This document shows positions 1 to 9,500 of a stretch of 64,000 bases of DNA, piece after piece. The stretch is taken from positions 34,056 through 98,055 of the forward strand of contig JALHLU010000013.1 in assembly GCA_022844345.1 (NCBI GenBank). The letters run 5' to 3'. The position numbers and the translations under genes were made by a program. Source of the stretch: Hyphomonadaceae bacterium. GTDB taxonomy: Bacteria; Pseudomonadota; Alphaproteobacteria; Caulobacterales; Hyphomonadaceae. The notes below the pieces were generated by a model that was given only the letters and a program-made list of their open reading frames with translations, was not told where the DNA came from and did not search any database. The stretch's first letter is position 1, and every line of letters starts with the position of its first letter.

Positions 1-300
1 CTGACACGCATGATATCAGCAGTCTTCCGACGCGGCGGCGATGTCAGCTTCGTTGCCGAGGAACTGCAGGCGGTGTTCGATCCGCAGGGCGGAACGTTCA
101 TGGCTGGACGTTATGTTCCCTCACTGCCGGCAGCGATCGGACGCATTATCGCCGGGCATTTGGGCCGCGCCGAGTCATCGGCGGTTTCTGAATCAGAAGC
201 ACTTGGCGCGGCGTGCTGTCCCAAATGCGGGCAACGGGCGCTGGTTCGCAAGGAGGGATGCGATGCGTGTCTGGAATGCGGCCACTCGAAGTGCGGATAA
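1..300 (+). CDS. C-terminal end of a B12-dependent (class II) ribonucleotide reductase / TSCPD protein, 5' truncated by window edge
   Basis: The frame is open from base 1, so only the last ~99 residues are present. The segment 'FVAEELQAVFDPQGG' followed by 'GRYVPSLPAAIGRII' resembles the C-terminal TSCPD region of adenosylcobalamin-dependent ribonucleotide reductases. The protein ends with a Cys-rich finger (CPKCG, CDACLECG, KCG) of the type that re-reduces the active site or binds zinc. These enzymes make deoxyribonucleotides without oxygen, which fits the nitrate respiration genes that follow. nnrS starts 21 bp downstream, so the two may be co-transcribed. Family assignment rests on remembered similarity; the catalytic domain is outside the window. 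Confidence 0.7.
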   Translation: MTRMISAVFRRGGDVSFVAEELQAVFDPQGGTFMAGRYVPSLPAAIGRIIAGHLGRAESSAVSESEALGAACCPKCGQRALVRKEGCDACLECGHSKCG

Positions 301-321
301 GACCTGCCTGGGCAGTGCGTC

Positions 322-1518
322 ATGACCCCCACGATCAAACCAAAGCGCGACTATAGGGGGCATCCGCTCTTCAGTTATGGCTTCAGGCCCTTCTTTCTGC
401 TGAGCGCCATCTGGGCCGCAATCGCGATCCCGCTCTGGATTGCATCCCATTCGCTCGGGCCGGGTGCGATGTCCGTGAACGCTGGCATAGTCTTTCATGT
501 GCACGAAATGGTGTTTGGCTACGGTAGTGCCGTGCTGGCTGGCTTCCTGCTCACCGCAATTCCCAGTTGGACAGGACGTCGTCCCGTTTGCGGAAGTCCG
601 CTCGTCCTGCTCGTTCTGCTGTGGACCGCTGGCAGGATCGCAATGGTTTTGGGAACCGAGCCGATCTGGATCGTGAGCCTGATTGAAGGTGCCTTTCTTG
701 TTGTGTTGGCCGGCCTGGTCTGGCGAGAGATCATCGCAGGACACAATGGGCGCAACCTCAAAGTGGCGGCTGCGGTGACTGCCCTCGCGGTCGCGAACAT
801 CGGCTTTCACGCGGTCGTGCTGACGTCTGGCGGGTTGCCTCAAATGGCAATCCGCGCAGGCCTGTCGGTTCTGATTTTTCTTATCCTTCTAGTCGGCGGC
901 CGCATTACGCCGACCTTCACGCGAAACTGGCTGGCTGGACAATCGAAGTCACTCCCGGCGCAACATGGCAAACTCGATGACCTCTGCCTCATCCTTTCGC
1001 TTGGCGCGCTCGCAGGCTGGACGATCCTTGAGTCCACTGGGGTCGCTTCGGTCCTGTTGGTGGTATCCGGGCTTCTCAACGTAATGAGACTGCTGCGCTG
1101 GCGAGGCGAGCTTACGATGGCCGAGCCGCTTCTGATCGCCCTGCATGTCGGATATCTCTGGACCGCCTCCGCACTTGTCTTGATCGGGTTGGCTGGATTG
1201 GCGCCCGCCCATGTGCCGGCGGTCGCGGGAACGCACGCTGCTGGTGCAGGGGCGGTCGGCGTGATGACGCTAGCAGTGATGACCCGCGCCAGTCTCGGCC
1301 ACACTGGGCGTGCACTTCATGCGGGGAGCGGCACCGTGGCTATCTATGCGCTCGTCAATTTGGGTGCTCTCATTCGCGTCGCCGCGCCGTTTCTGGACTC
1401 GCCCATACAGTCGCAGGCGAACCACTGGGCGGCGGCGCTTTGGGCCGGCGGCTTCGCCGGTTTCGCTCTCCTCTATGGGCCCAGGCTGATCGGCGCGCGC
1501 ATCGCGCCGCCAGCTTGA
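322..1518 (+). CDS. nnrS: NnrS family protein (nitrosative stress, haem/copper membrane protein)
   Basis: 398 residues, almost entirely hydrophobic, with about twelve predicted membrane segments. The N-terminus 'HPLFSYGFRPFFLLSAIW' and the 'HVHEMVFGYGSAVLAGFLL' segment are signatures of NnrS. This family of haem- and copper-containing inner-membrane proteins relieves nitric oxide stress, including damage to iron pools, during denitrification or nitrate respiration. It lies just after a probable anaerobic ribonucleotide reductase and before moaA. Its stop codon overlaps an FNR-like box (1515-1528) that probably serves moaA downstream. Family call is firm; the exact biochemical role of NnrS is not settled. 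Confidence 0.9.
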   Translation: MTPTIKPKRDYRGHPLFSYGFRPFFLLSAIWAAIAIPLWIASHSLGPGAMSVNAGIVFHVHEMVFGYGSAVLAGFLLTAIPSWTGRRPVCGSPLVLLVLLWTAGRIAMVLGTEPIWIVSLIEGAFLVVLAGLVWREIIAGHNGRNLKVAAAVTALAVANIGFHAVVLTSGGLPQMAIRAGLSVLIFLILLVGGRITPTFTRNWLAGQSKSLPAQHGKLDDLCLILSLGALAGWTILESTGVASVLLVVSGLLNVMRLLRWRGELTMAEPLLIALHVGYLWTASALVLIGLAGLAPAHVPAVAGTHAAGAGAVGVMTLAVMTRASLGHTGRALHAGSGTVAIYALVNLGALIRVAAPFLDSPIQSQANHWAAALWAGGFAGFALLYGPRLIGARIAPPA

Positions 1519-1528
1519 CACGTATCAA
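1515..1528 (+). promoter_or_regulatory. FNR/Dnr-type box upstream of moaA
   Basis: TTGACACGTATCAA matches the FNR/Dnr consensus TTGAT-N4-ATCAA at nine of ten fixed positions (TTGAC for TTGAT). It overlaps the nnrS stop codon and lies about 175 bp before moaA. The neighbouring Crp/Fnr protein (2705-3481) is the obvious candidate to bind it. Inference from sequence match only. Confidence 0.5.
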
Positions 1529-1701
1529 TACCTTGGGAGGCCTCTGTCAAATACAGTGCCGACCAACTCTTCATATGGTCCAAACGTCGCCGCGAGCCAG
1601 AGTGCCAAAGGCGTCTTGTGGAACCAACGCCCGAGCGTATTCGGCGCGTGCGTGACGGAGGCAACTGACATTGCCCGCCTTGCATGCAAAGGAGTCCGGC
1701 G
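1519..1701. other. nnrS-moaA intergenic region
   Basis: 183 bp without a convincing coding sequence. It carries the right half of the FNR-like box at its left end and the strong ribosome binding site AAAGGAG (1688-1694) of moaA at its right end. No hairpin with a T tract was seen. Confidence 0.5.
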
Positions 1702-2694
1702 ATGACAGCGGCTGACTTGGTGGCAGCGTACGTCTTCGGACAGAGGTTTCGCTATCTTCGGCTGTCCGTGACCGAAGTCTGCAACTTTCGCTGCACCTAC
1801 TGCCTGCCTGACGGCTACCGGAAGTCGGAGACGGTGAATTTCTTATCGGTCGACGAGGCGGCGCGACTCGTTAGTGCGTTCGCAGGCCTTGGCGTCGGCA
1901 AGGTGCGTCTCACAGGCGGTGAGCCAACCGTCAGGAGAGATCTCACAAAACTGATCTCGCGAATTGCGATTCAGCCCGGTATTGACAAGGTTGCTCTCAC
2001 AACCAATGGCTGGAATCTCCGACGCAACGTGGCTGAGTGGTCTCGAGCAGGCCTCACTCACCTCAATGTCAGTATCGACTCTCTCGATCGGAGCGTGTTC
2101 GCAGCGATCACCGGGCACGACCGCCTGCCGGATGTGCTTGCCGGTCTGGACGTCGCACAAGACCTGCCGCTCAAGTCCGTCAAAGTGAATGCGGTATTGC
2201 TTCGGGACTGCTTGGAGCAGGGCTTTTTGGCTTGGACAGAATTCGTGAGGCAAAGATCCATCTCTGTGCGGTTCATCGAGTTGATGCGCACCGGAGACAA
2301 CCAGGCCTTTTTCGAGCGCCAGCATGTAAGCGGATCGGTCCTTCGCGATTGGCTCCTGGCTCGCGGGTGGGTTCCGGTTGCGCGCGGCGCAGATGACGGT
2401 CCTGCCGTCGAATTCCATCATACCGGCTACGCTGGTCGCATTGGCCTGATTGCGCCATACGCTCCCGGGTTCTGCGACGGCTGCAACCGGTTGCGAGTCA
2501 ATGCACGCGGCCAGCTGCGTCTCTGTCTGTTCGGGCGGGGAGGGCGCGACCTCCGCGATCTACTCGCGTCGGACGATCAGAAAGCGGAGCTGCAACGGCG
2601 GATTGTGGATGCCATGCAATTCAAGCCTTCTTCCCACGCCCTTCACGTCGGGGACGCAGGCGACACACGAAATCTGGCCCAGACAGGCGGCTAG
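1702..2694 (+). CDS. moaA: GTP 3',8-cyclase MoaA (molybdenum cofactor biosynthesis)
   Basis: Radical SAM enzyme that starts molybdopterin synthesis by rearranging GTP; nitrate reductase needs its product. Residues 27-34 carry the radical-SAM motif CNFRCTYC (C27, C31, C34). The second cluster motif is CDGCNRL with a further Cys about 13 residues on (RLCLFG). The protein ends in the Gly-Gly pair typical of MoaA. The ATG at 1702 is preferred over one at 1684 because AAAGGAG (1688-1694) lies 7 nt before it; this gives 330 residues, a normal length. The stop codon sits in the first copy of a 14-bp tandem duplication (2681-2708). Confidence 0.93.
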   Translation: MTAADLVAAYVFGQRFRYLRLSVTEVCNFRCTYCLPDGYRKSETVNFLSVDEAARLVSAFAGLGVGKVRLTGGEPTVRRDLTKLISRIAIQPGIDKVALTTNGWNLRRNVAEWSRAGLTHLNVSIDSLDRSVFAAITGHDRLPDVLAGLDVAQDLPLKSVKVNAVLLRDCLEQGFLAWTEFVRQRSISVRFIELMRTGDNQAFFERQHVSGSVLRDWLLARGWVPVARGADDGPAVEFHHTGYAGRIGLIAPYAPGFCDGCNRLRVNARGQLRLCLFGRGGRDLRDLLASDDQKAELQRRIVDAMQFKPSSHALHVGDAGDTRNLAQTGG

Positions 2695-2708
2695 AGACAG
2701 GCGGCTAG
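2681..2708. repeat. 14-bp perfect tandem duplication at the convergent moaA / crp-fnr stop codons
   Basis: AGACAGGCGGCTAG occurs twice back to back. CTAG reads TAG on both strands: copy one supplies the moaA stop (2692-2694) and copy two supplies the stop of the minus-strand regulator (2705-2707). The repeat is read directly from the sequence. Confidence 0.95.
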
Positions 2709-3481
2709 AGCGCTGCGACTCCGTCAAGCAATCCCTTGCCACGCTCGATATGCGATTCTCCTAACTCATTCTTTGGCTGGGCGTAGTGATTGTCGATCAA
2801 GGGGCTCGGCCGTGCGAGTCTTTCCAGCGCCGGGATCTTGCCAAGCTGAACCTGGACGCCGTCAACGCTTACGCCTTGCGCTGACAGTTTTGCGAAGGCG
2901 CGCGAGAGATTTTCGGGAGTCATTCCGAGGAGCGAAGCGAGCACCCGCTTCTCATGGGGAAGCAGAATGGTGTCCTTGCCGCCCTGCCGCGCCCGCTGGG
3001 TCAGCAGGTAGTTCGCAAGACGCTCCGTTGAGTCGCGCAGCTTGTGGTTCTTGACCGAGCGAACGAGGCCTCGGTAGCAGCCGGCAAGCTCTTCCGAGAC
3101 GGCAAAACAGAAGTTGGCATCGCTTTTCATGGCTCTTCGAAGCGACTCTCCGGGCACCATCAGGATTTCGGATCGCTCCAGCGTACTCGCTGACATGAGT
3201 GCATCGGAGTCCAGAACCACCGCCGCCAGAATAAACGTGGAGATGGGCCTGATGATGGCGAGCGTCGTGTCCTTGGACTTCCAGCTTGCGCCAAGTTCAA
3301 CTGCGCCTTCGAGCAGGATGTAAAGAAAATCGACGCTGTCTCCCTCCATCAGCAATGTAGTTCCTGCGGGGAATCGTTGAAGAAAGGCTCCCGACAGGGC
3401 CATGGCGAACGCAGAATCGTTTGCTCCACGGAACAGGGGAATGTTGCGGACTCGGCTGGTCTCAGTGTTCCGGATCGGCAT
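2705..3481 (-). CDS. Crp/Fnr family transcriptional regulator (probable nitrate/NO-responsive)
   Basis: 258 residues with an N-terminal cyclic-nucleotide-binding-like beta-roll (about 15-130, 'LLMEGDSVDFLYILLEGAVEL') and a C-terminal winged helix ('RVLASLLGMTPENLSRAFAKL', about 180-210) typical of Crp/Fnr proteins. The recognition helix 'TPENLSRAF' fits FNR-like TTGAT half sites. The N-terminal four-cysteine Fe-S signature of FNR is absent, so sensing is more like Dnr/NarR-type members (haem or another signal). It is convergent with moaA and divergent from narK, with a perfect FNR box (3569-3582) in the divergent region. This suggests control of the nar operon and perhaps of itself. The ligand is inferred, not seen. 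Confidence 0.85.
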   Translation of the reverse strand: MPIRNTETSRVRNIPLFRGANDSAFAMALSGAFLQRFPAGTTLLMEGDSVDFLYILLEGAVELGASWKSKDTTLAIIRPISTFILAAVVLDSDALMSASTLERSEILMVPGESLRRAMKSDANFCFAVSEELAGCYRGLVRSVKNHKLRDSTERLANYLLTQRARQGGKDTILLPHEKRVLASLLGMTPENLSRAFAKLSAQGVSVDGVQVQLGKIPALERLARPSPLIDNHYAQPKNELGESHIERGKGLLDGVAAL

Positions 3482-3793
3482 GGGTTCTCCAGCGGCGCCT
3501 GACGACCGCCTGCCTCGGCCTGGACGGCAGACGTTGTGCCTTTGTGGCGCAGGGAGACCGACTCTCGCTTGATCAAAATCAAGCGTGTGCAGTGAACGGA
3601 CTTTGAGGCATCAAAAGCGTCCCCGTTGCGATCACCGACCATGGCTGGGCGCCGAGAGAAAGGTCGATCTCGGTCGCGCCATTGGATTGGAAACAGAGCA
3701 AGCCCGCGCTTCACAAATATCAAGGTCTGCCTGCGCGTCGGGTGTCATCCTGCAACTTGAGGAGACCATCACGGTCAAAGCAGGGGCGACACA
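3482..3793. promoter_or_regulatory. Divergent control region between crp/fnr regulator and narK
   Basis: 312 bp with no credible gene. It contains the FNR-type box at 3569-3582. A second look-alike, TTGAGGCATCAA just downstream, has only a 2-bp spacer and is unlikely to bind. Short reading frames here lack ribosome binding sites. A weak AGGGG ribosome site precedes narK. Confidence 0.6.
3569..3582 (+). promoter_or_regulatory. Perfect FNR/Anr/Dnr box upstream of narK
   Basis: TTGATCAAAATCAA matches TTGAT-N4-ATCAA exactly. It lies 87 bp before the start of the minus-strand regulator and 211 bp before narK, so it could serve either or both. The adjacent Crp/Fnr protein is the likely binder. Confidence 0.75.
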
Positions 3794-6532
3794 ATGCCAA
3801 GTGGCCAGGCACACACACCCAGAGAGGCCAATGTCGTTCTTGGCCTGACGACATTCGCCTTCACCGCCTGCTTCGCCGTCTGGACCATTTTTGCGATCAT
3901 CGGCCTTCAGATCCAGAAGGATCTTGGATTATCCGAGACAGAGTTCGGCCTTCTGGTAGGCGCTCCAATACTGACAGGCTCGCTTTCACGCCTGTTCCTC
4001 GGAATCTGGGCGGACCAGTACGGTGGCCGGATCGTCAATGTGGCGGTCATGGTGTTGTCCGCGGTGGCGACATGGCTTCTGACATTCGCCTCCAGCTATC
4101 CCGAATTTCTGCTTGCAGGACTTGGTCTGGGACTCGCGGGCGGTTCATTCTCCGTCTCGATCACCTACGTCTCGAAGTTCTTTCCGGCAGAGAAACAGGG
4201 GGCAGCCCTGGGGATCGTCGGAGCTGGCAATGTCGGTGCGGCCGTGACGAAGTTTGCCGCCCCGATTGTCATGGCCGCCATGGGTTGGAAAGGTGTCGCC
4301 AACGTTTGGGCCATTGGGCTCGTTGTTGCGGCTGTGATTTTCTTTGCGTTCACGAAAGATGATCCGGAACTGGCGGCGCGGCGCGCCTCAGGAACCAAGC
4401 CGCGCAGTTTCGCTGCTCAGTTCGAGCCACTGCGGAGTGTGCAGGTCTGGCGCTTCTCACTCTACTATTTCTTCGTGTTCGGAGGGTTCGTGGCGCTCTC
4501 GCTGTGGCTGCCGCGCTATCTGATCGGTGTCTACGGCTTCGACATCGCGACGGCCGGCATGCTGGCTGCCGCCTACTCAATTCCAGCGTCGTTGTTCCGC
4601 ATTTATGGCGGTTACCTGTCGGATCGGGTTGGGGCCCGGACTGTCATGTACTGGACCTTCCTGGTGTCCGTCGCCATCACCTTCTTTCTGTCCTACCCGC
4701 CGACCTCCTATGTCGTCGACGGAGTGAGGGGACCTATCAGTTTTCGGCTTGAAACTGGCCCGATCGCGTTTGTCGTCGCCATTTTCATCCTCGGCTTCTT
4801 CATGAGTCTCGGAAAGGCCGCCGTCTACAAGCACATCCCGGTCTACTATCCAAAGGATGTGGGAGCGGTTGGCGGACTCGTTGGCCTGATGGGCGGACTT
4901 GGCGGCTTCATTCTTCCAATCGTGTTCGGTCTACTGAACGACCTCACGGGCATCTGGACGAGCAGCTTCATGCTTCTCTTCCTCATCGTCTCTGCCTCGC
5001 TCATCTGGATGCATCTCGCAATCCGGCACATGGAACGAGAGGCTGCTGGCAAGACCTTGGACGCGCTACCCCAGCTGCCCGAAATGCAGCCGATACACGG
5101 GGAGAGAGAGGCGCGCGCACTGGCGCCCAAGCTGATTGACGACTGGCGACCTGAAGACCCAGCCTTCTGGAACAGCAAAGGCAAGAAGATCGCCGCGCGA
5201 AACCTCTGGTTGTCGATACCTGCGCTGCTGCTGTCCTTTTCCGTCTGGATGGTGTGGTCCGTCGTCGTCGCGAAACTTCCACAGGTTGGCTTTGACTACA
5301 CAACCGATCAGTTGTTCTGGCTGGCTGCGCTGCCCGGACTATCGGGTGCAACACTCAGGATATTCTATAGCTTCATGGTGCCGGTGTTTGGCGGCCGGCT
5401 CTGGACTACGCTGACGACCTGGACCCTGATGATCCCGGCCTTGGGGATCGGGTTTGCCGTCCAGGATCCGCAGACACCCTATTGGATCATGCTCGGCCTG
5501 GCTTTGCTGTGCGGCTTTGGCGGGGGCAATTTTGCGTCATCCATGTCCAACATCGGCTTCTTCTTTCCCAAGCGAGAGAAGGGCAACGCACTCGCACTGA
5601 ATGCCGGCCTTGGAAATCTTGGCGTCAGTCTGATGCAGTTCGTTGTGCCACTTGTCGTCACCGTGAGTGTGTTCGGTGCATTCGGTGGAGAGGCCCAGAT
5701 CGCATCATCGGGGGAAAAGCTCTTCCTCCAGAATGCGGGATTTATCTGGGCGCCCTTCATCGCTCTCAGCGCCTTCGCGGCGTGGTTCGGCATGAATGAT
5801 CTCTCAACCGCGAAGGCCTCGTTTGCAGACCAGGCCGTGATCTTCAAACGTAAGCACAACTGGATCATGTGCTGGCTCTACACTGGCACATTTGGTTCTT
5901 TCATCGGCTTTTCGGCAGCGTTCCCGCTTTTCACCAAGACACAGTTTCCGGACGTCAACGTCCTTCAGATCGCCTTCCTCGGGCCTCTGGTGGGCGCGCT
6001 GGCGCGCTCCTTTACTGGCTGGATCGCCGATCGGTTCGGCGGCGCTCGCGTAACCCTTGTCGTATTCCTCGTGATGATGGCTGGAACTGTCGGTGTGCTC
6101 TACTTCCTGAGTGTGAAGGATCAGCCTGGCGCCTTCGTCGGGTTCTTCACGTGCTTCATCGTTCTGTTCTTCGCTTCAGGCGTGGGGAACGCTTCCACCT
6201 TCCAGATGATACCCGCGATCATGCGCAAGGAAGTTGCGCGCTTAGAGCCTCATCTTCGCGGCGATCACCTGCTCAGGCAGTCGGAAAAGGAAAGCGCGGC
6301 GATCACCGGGTTCACCTCTGCGATCGCCGCTTATGGCGCTTTCTTCATTCCCAACAGCTTCGGGATGTCGATCGCAGCAACCGGAAGCGCGGCGACAGCG
6401 CTCTATGCCTTCCTCGCGTTCTACGTCTCTTGCCTGCTGATCACCTGGTTTGTCTACGTCCGGCCCGGTGGGCTCCTGTTCGACGTGGAGAGCGCTCGCA
6501 GGTCGCGTGGCGCTCCCGTCGCCGCTAAATAA
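3794..6532 (+). CDS. narK: Fused NarK1-NarK2 nitrate/nitrite transporter
   Basis: 912 residues, twice the length of one major-facilitator nitrate transporter. The first half (about 1-430) and second half (about 455-912) each carry a 12-helix transporter with the nitrate signature. In half one it is 'LAGGSFSVSITYVSKFFP' (about 115-135); in half two it is 'GGGNFASSMSNIGFFFP' (about 575-592). A hydrophilic linker (about 435-465) joins them. In Paracoccus-type fusions, NarK1 acts as a proton-nitrate symporter and NarK2 as a nitrate-nitrite exchanger; the same split is inferred here. It is the first gene of the nar operon and sits 13 bp before narG. Confidence 0.93.
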   Translation: MPSGQAHTPREANVVLGLTTFAFTACFAVWTIFAIIGLQIQKDLGLSETEFGLLVGAPILTGSLSRLFLGIWADQYGGRIVNVAVMVLSAVATWLLTFASSYPEFLLAGLGLGLAGGSFSVSITYVSKFFPAEKQGAALGIVGAGNVGAAVTKFAAPIVMAAMGWKGVANVWAIGLVVAAVIFFAFTKDDPELAARRASGTKPRSFAAQFEPLRSVQVWRFSLYYFFVFGGFVALSLWLPRYLIGVYGFDIATAGMLAAAYSIPASLFRIYGGYLSDRVGARTVMYWTFLVSVAITFFLSYPPTSYVVDGVRGPISFRLETGPIAFVVAIFILGFFMSLGKAAVYKHIPVYYPKDVGAVGGLVGLMGGLGGFILPIVFGLLNDLTGIWTSSFMLLFLIVSASLIWMHLAIRHMEREAAGKTLDALPQLPEMQPIHGEREARALAPKLIDDWRPEDPAFWNSKGKKIAARNLWLSIPALLLSFSVWMVWSVVVAKLPQVGFDYTTDQLFWLAALPGLSGATLRIFYSFMVPVFGGRLWTTLTTWTLMIPALGIGFAVQDPQTPYWIMLGLALLCGFGGGNFASSMSNIGFFFPKREKGNALALNAGLGNLGVSLMQFVVPLVVTVSVFGAFGGEAQIASSGEKLFLQNAGFIWAPFIALSAFAAWFGMNDLSTAKASFADQAVIFKRKHNWIMCWLYTGTFGSFIGFSAAFPLFTKTQFPDVNVLQIAFLGPLVGALARSFTGWIADRFGGARVTLVVFLVMMAGTVGVLYFLSVKDQPGAFVGFFTCFIVLFFASGVGNASTFQMIPAIMRKEVARLEPHLRGDHLLRQSEKESAAITGFTSAIAAYGAFFIPNSFGMSIAATGSAATALYAFLAFYVSCLLITWFVYVRPGGLLFDVESARRSRGAPVAAK

Positions 6533-6545
6533 GGGGAGATTTCCT

Positions 6546-9500
6546 TTGAGCCACACACTCGATCGCCTGACCTTCTTTCGCCGGCGCACGGAGACCTTTG
6601 CGAACGCGCATGGGGTGCTCAACGATGACGATCGAACCTGGGAGGAGGCCTATCGGAACAGGTGGCGCCACGACAAGATTGTGCGCTCCACGCATGGCGT
6701 GAACTGCACCGGGTCGTGCTCCTGGAAAATCTATGTGAAGGGCGGCATCGTCACCTGGGAGACACAGCAGACTGACTACCCACGCACACGCGACGATCTG
6801 CCAAACCATGAGCCGCGCGGCTGTTCGCGTGGCGCGAGTTACAGCTGGTATCTCTATTCCGCCAACCGGGTGAAGTATCCACTTGTGCGGGCGCGGCTGC
6901 TCAAGGCTTGGCGAGCTGCACGCAAGATGCTTCCTCCGGTTGCGGCCTGGGCCTCGATCCAGAACGATCCCGCCAAGCGCGCCGACTACGTTACGCGACG
7001 CGGCCTCGGCGGATTCGTGCGCGCAACCTGGGCTGAAGTAAATGAGATCATTGCCGCAGCCAACGCCTATACGATCCGGCAGTGGGGGCCTGATCGCATC
7101 TTCGGCTTCTCGCCCATCCCCGCAATGTCGATGGTGTCATATGCTGCTGGGGCCAGATATCTCCAGCTCATCGGCGGCGTTACCGGCTCCTTCTACGACT
7201 GGTATTGTGATCTGCCTCCAGCCAGCCCGCAAACCTGGGGTGAGCAGACTGATGTTGCTGAAAGCGCAGACTGGTACAACTCGGGATTTCTGATCCTGTG
7301 GGGCTCGAACGTCCCACAGACGCGGACGCCGGACGCACATTTCTATACAGAAGCGCGCTACAAGGGCGTCAAGTCGGTGGTCATCTGTCCCGACTACTCC
7401 GAAGCGTCCAAGTTCGCTGATCTGTGGCTTGCGCCGAAGCAGGGGACTGACGCAGCGCTCGGAATGGCGCTCGGGCATGTCATCCTGACAGAATACCATC
7501 GTGACCGGCAGACGCCGTACTTCCGGGAGTACATTCGCAAATACACGGATTTGCCGCTGCTCGTCAGGCTCGCGCCTCAAGACGATGGCTTTGTACCCGA
7601 ACAGCTCCTGCGCGCGGCGGACTTCGATGGCGCGCTTGGCGAAAGCAACAATCCTGACTGGAAAACTGTCGCACTCGACGAGAAATCGGGTGAGATCGTC
7701 GTGCCGAATGGGTCCATCGGATTTCGCTGGGGAGAAGACGGACGATGGAATCTGGAAGAGCGTGACGCCAAGGGTGCGGAGACTGAACTCAGGCTTGGTC
7801 TGAAGGGCGTCGAAGACGATGTCGTAAAGGTGCGATTCCCATACTTCGCCAATACCGCGTCGAACGGCTTTGCTTCAACCAATCACCCCAGCGTTCTCGT
7901 CCGAAACATCCCGGTCAAGAAGATCAAGCTCGCCAGCGGCGAGGAAGCACTCGTGGCCTGCGTCTACGATCTGCTGATGGCCAACTATGGTGTCGACCAG
8001 GGATATGGCGGCGAGCATCTGGCCGGCAGCTACAGCGACATGGAGCCCTACACGCCTGCCTGGGCCGAGGCCATCACATCGGTGACTCGCGAGAACATCA
8101 TCGCCACGGCACGAGCGTTCGCCACCAATGCCGAAAAGACCCGTGGCAAGTCCATGGTGATCATCGGCGCCGGCATGAACCACTGGTACCACATGGACAT
8201 GAACTATCGCGCAGTGATGAACATGCTCATCCTGTGCGGATGCGTAGGCCAATCCGGTGGCGGCTGGGCGCACTATGTGGGCCAGGAGAAACTGCGCCCC
8301 CAAACCGGTTGGGCCCCTCTCGCGTTTGCAACCGACTGGGTGCGGCCGCCGCGGCAGCAGAACTCGACCTCTTTCTTCTACGCGCACACCAATCAGTGGC
8401 GCTACGAAACGGTGCCCGTCGGCGAGATTCTATCGCCCACAGCCGAGCCAGGGGATTGGGCGGGCAGCTTCATCGACTACAATGCCAAGGCGGAGAGAAT
8501 GGGGTGGTTGCCGTCCGCGCCCGCGCTCAAGACAAATTCTCTGGACATTGCAGCGCGAGCCAAAGTGGCCGGCGTCGATACACGCGTCTATGTTGCGAGC
8601 GCACTGAAGTCAGGCGATCTGGAAATGTCCTGCATGGACCCGGACGACCCTCACAACTGGCCTCGCAACATGTTCGTCTGGCGCTCGAACCTGCTCGGCT
8701 CGTCCGGGAAGGGGCATGAGTATTTCCTCAAGCATTTGCTTGGCGCCGACCACGGCGTTCAGGGGAAAGACCTGGGCGAGATGGGTCGCGACAAGCCACG
8801 TCAGGTGAAGTGGCGCGACGAGGCGCCAAAGGGAAAACTCGACCTCCTAGTCTGCATCGATTTCCGGATGTCAACGACGGCTGTTTATTCGGATATCGTC
8901 CTGCCGACGGCGACCTGGTATGAGAAAAACGATCTCAACACCTCCGACATGCATCCGTTCATCCACCCGCTCGGCGCGGCGGTGGATCCAGCCTGGGAGT
9001 CGCGTTCCGACTGGGAGATTTTCAAAGGGCTGGCCGAGACATTTTCCGCGATCGCCCCTGAGGTTCTGGGCGAAGAAACAGATGTCGTCCTGACCCCGAT
9101 CCAGCACGACAGCGCAGGTGAACTGGCGCAGGCGCGGGGGGTCAAGGACTGGTTCGCAGGAGAGTGCGATCCCGTGCCAGGACGAACGATGCCGCAGGTC
9201 TCGGAAGTGACTCGGGACTACAGCCAGATCTTTTCGAAATTCACCTCGCTCGGTCCGCTACTGGACAAGCTCGGCAACGGCGGGAAGGGACTCGGATGGA
9301 GCACGCAGCATGAGATAGACAAGCTCACCTCACTCAACGGCGCGGTGCTTGACGATACAGTCGCCAAAGGGCGTCCGCGCGTCGTCAGCGACATCGACGC
9401 ATGCGAGACGATCCTGATGCTGGCGCCAGAGACAAATGGCGAAGTGGCGGTCAAGGCGTGGCGCGCCCTCGAGAAGCAGACGGGCAGGGAGCACGCTCAC

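Noticed and set aside
3601..3620. TTGAGGCATCAA as a second FNR box before narK
   Set aside because: Spacer is 2 bp instead of 4, so the half sites are out of register.
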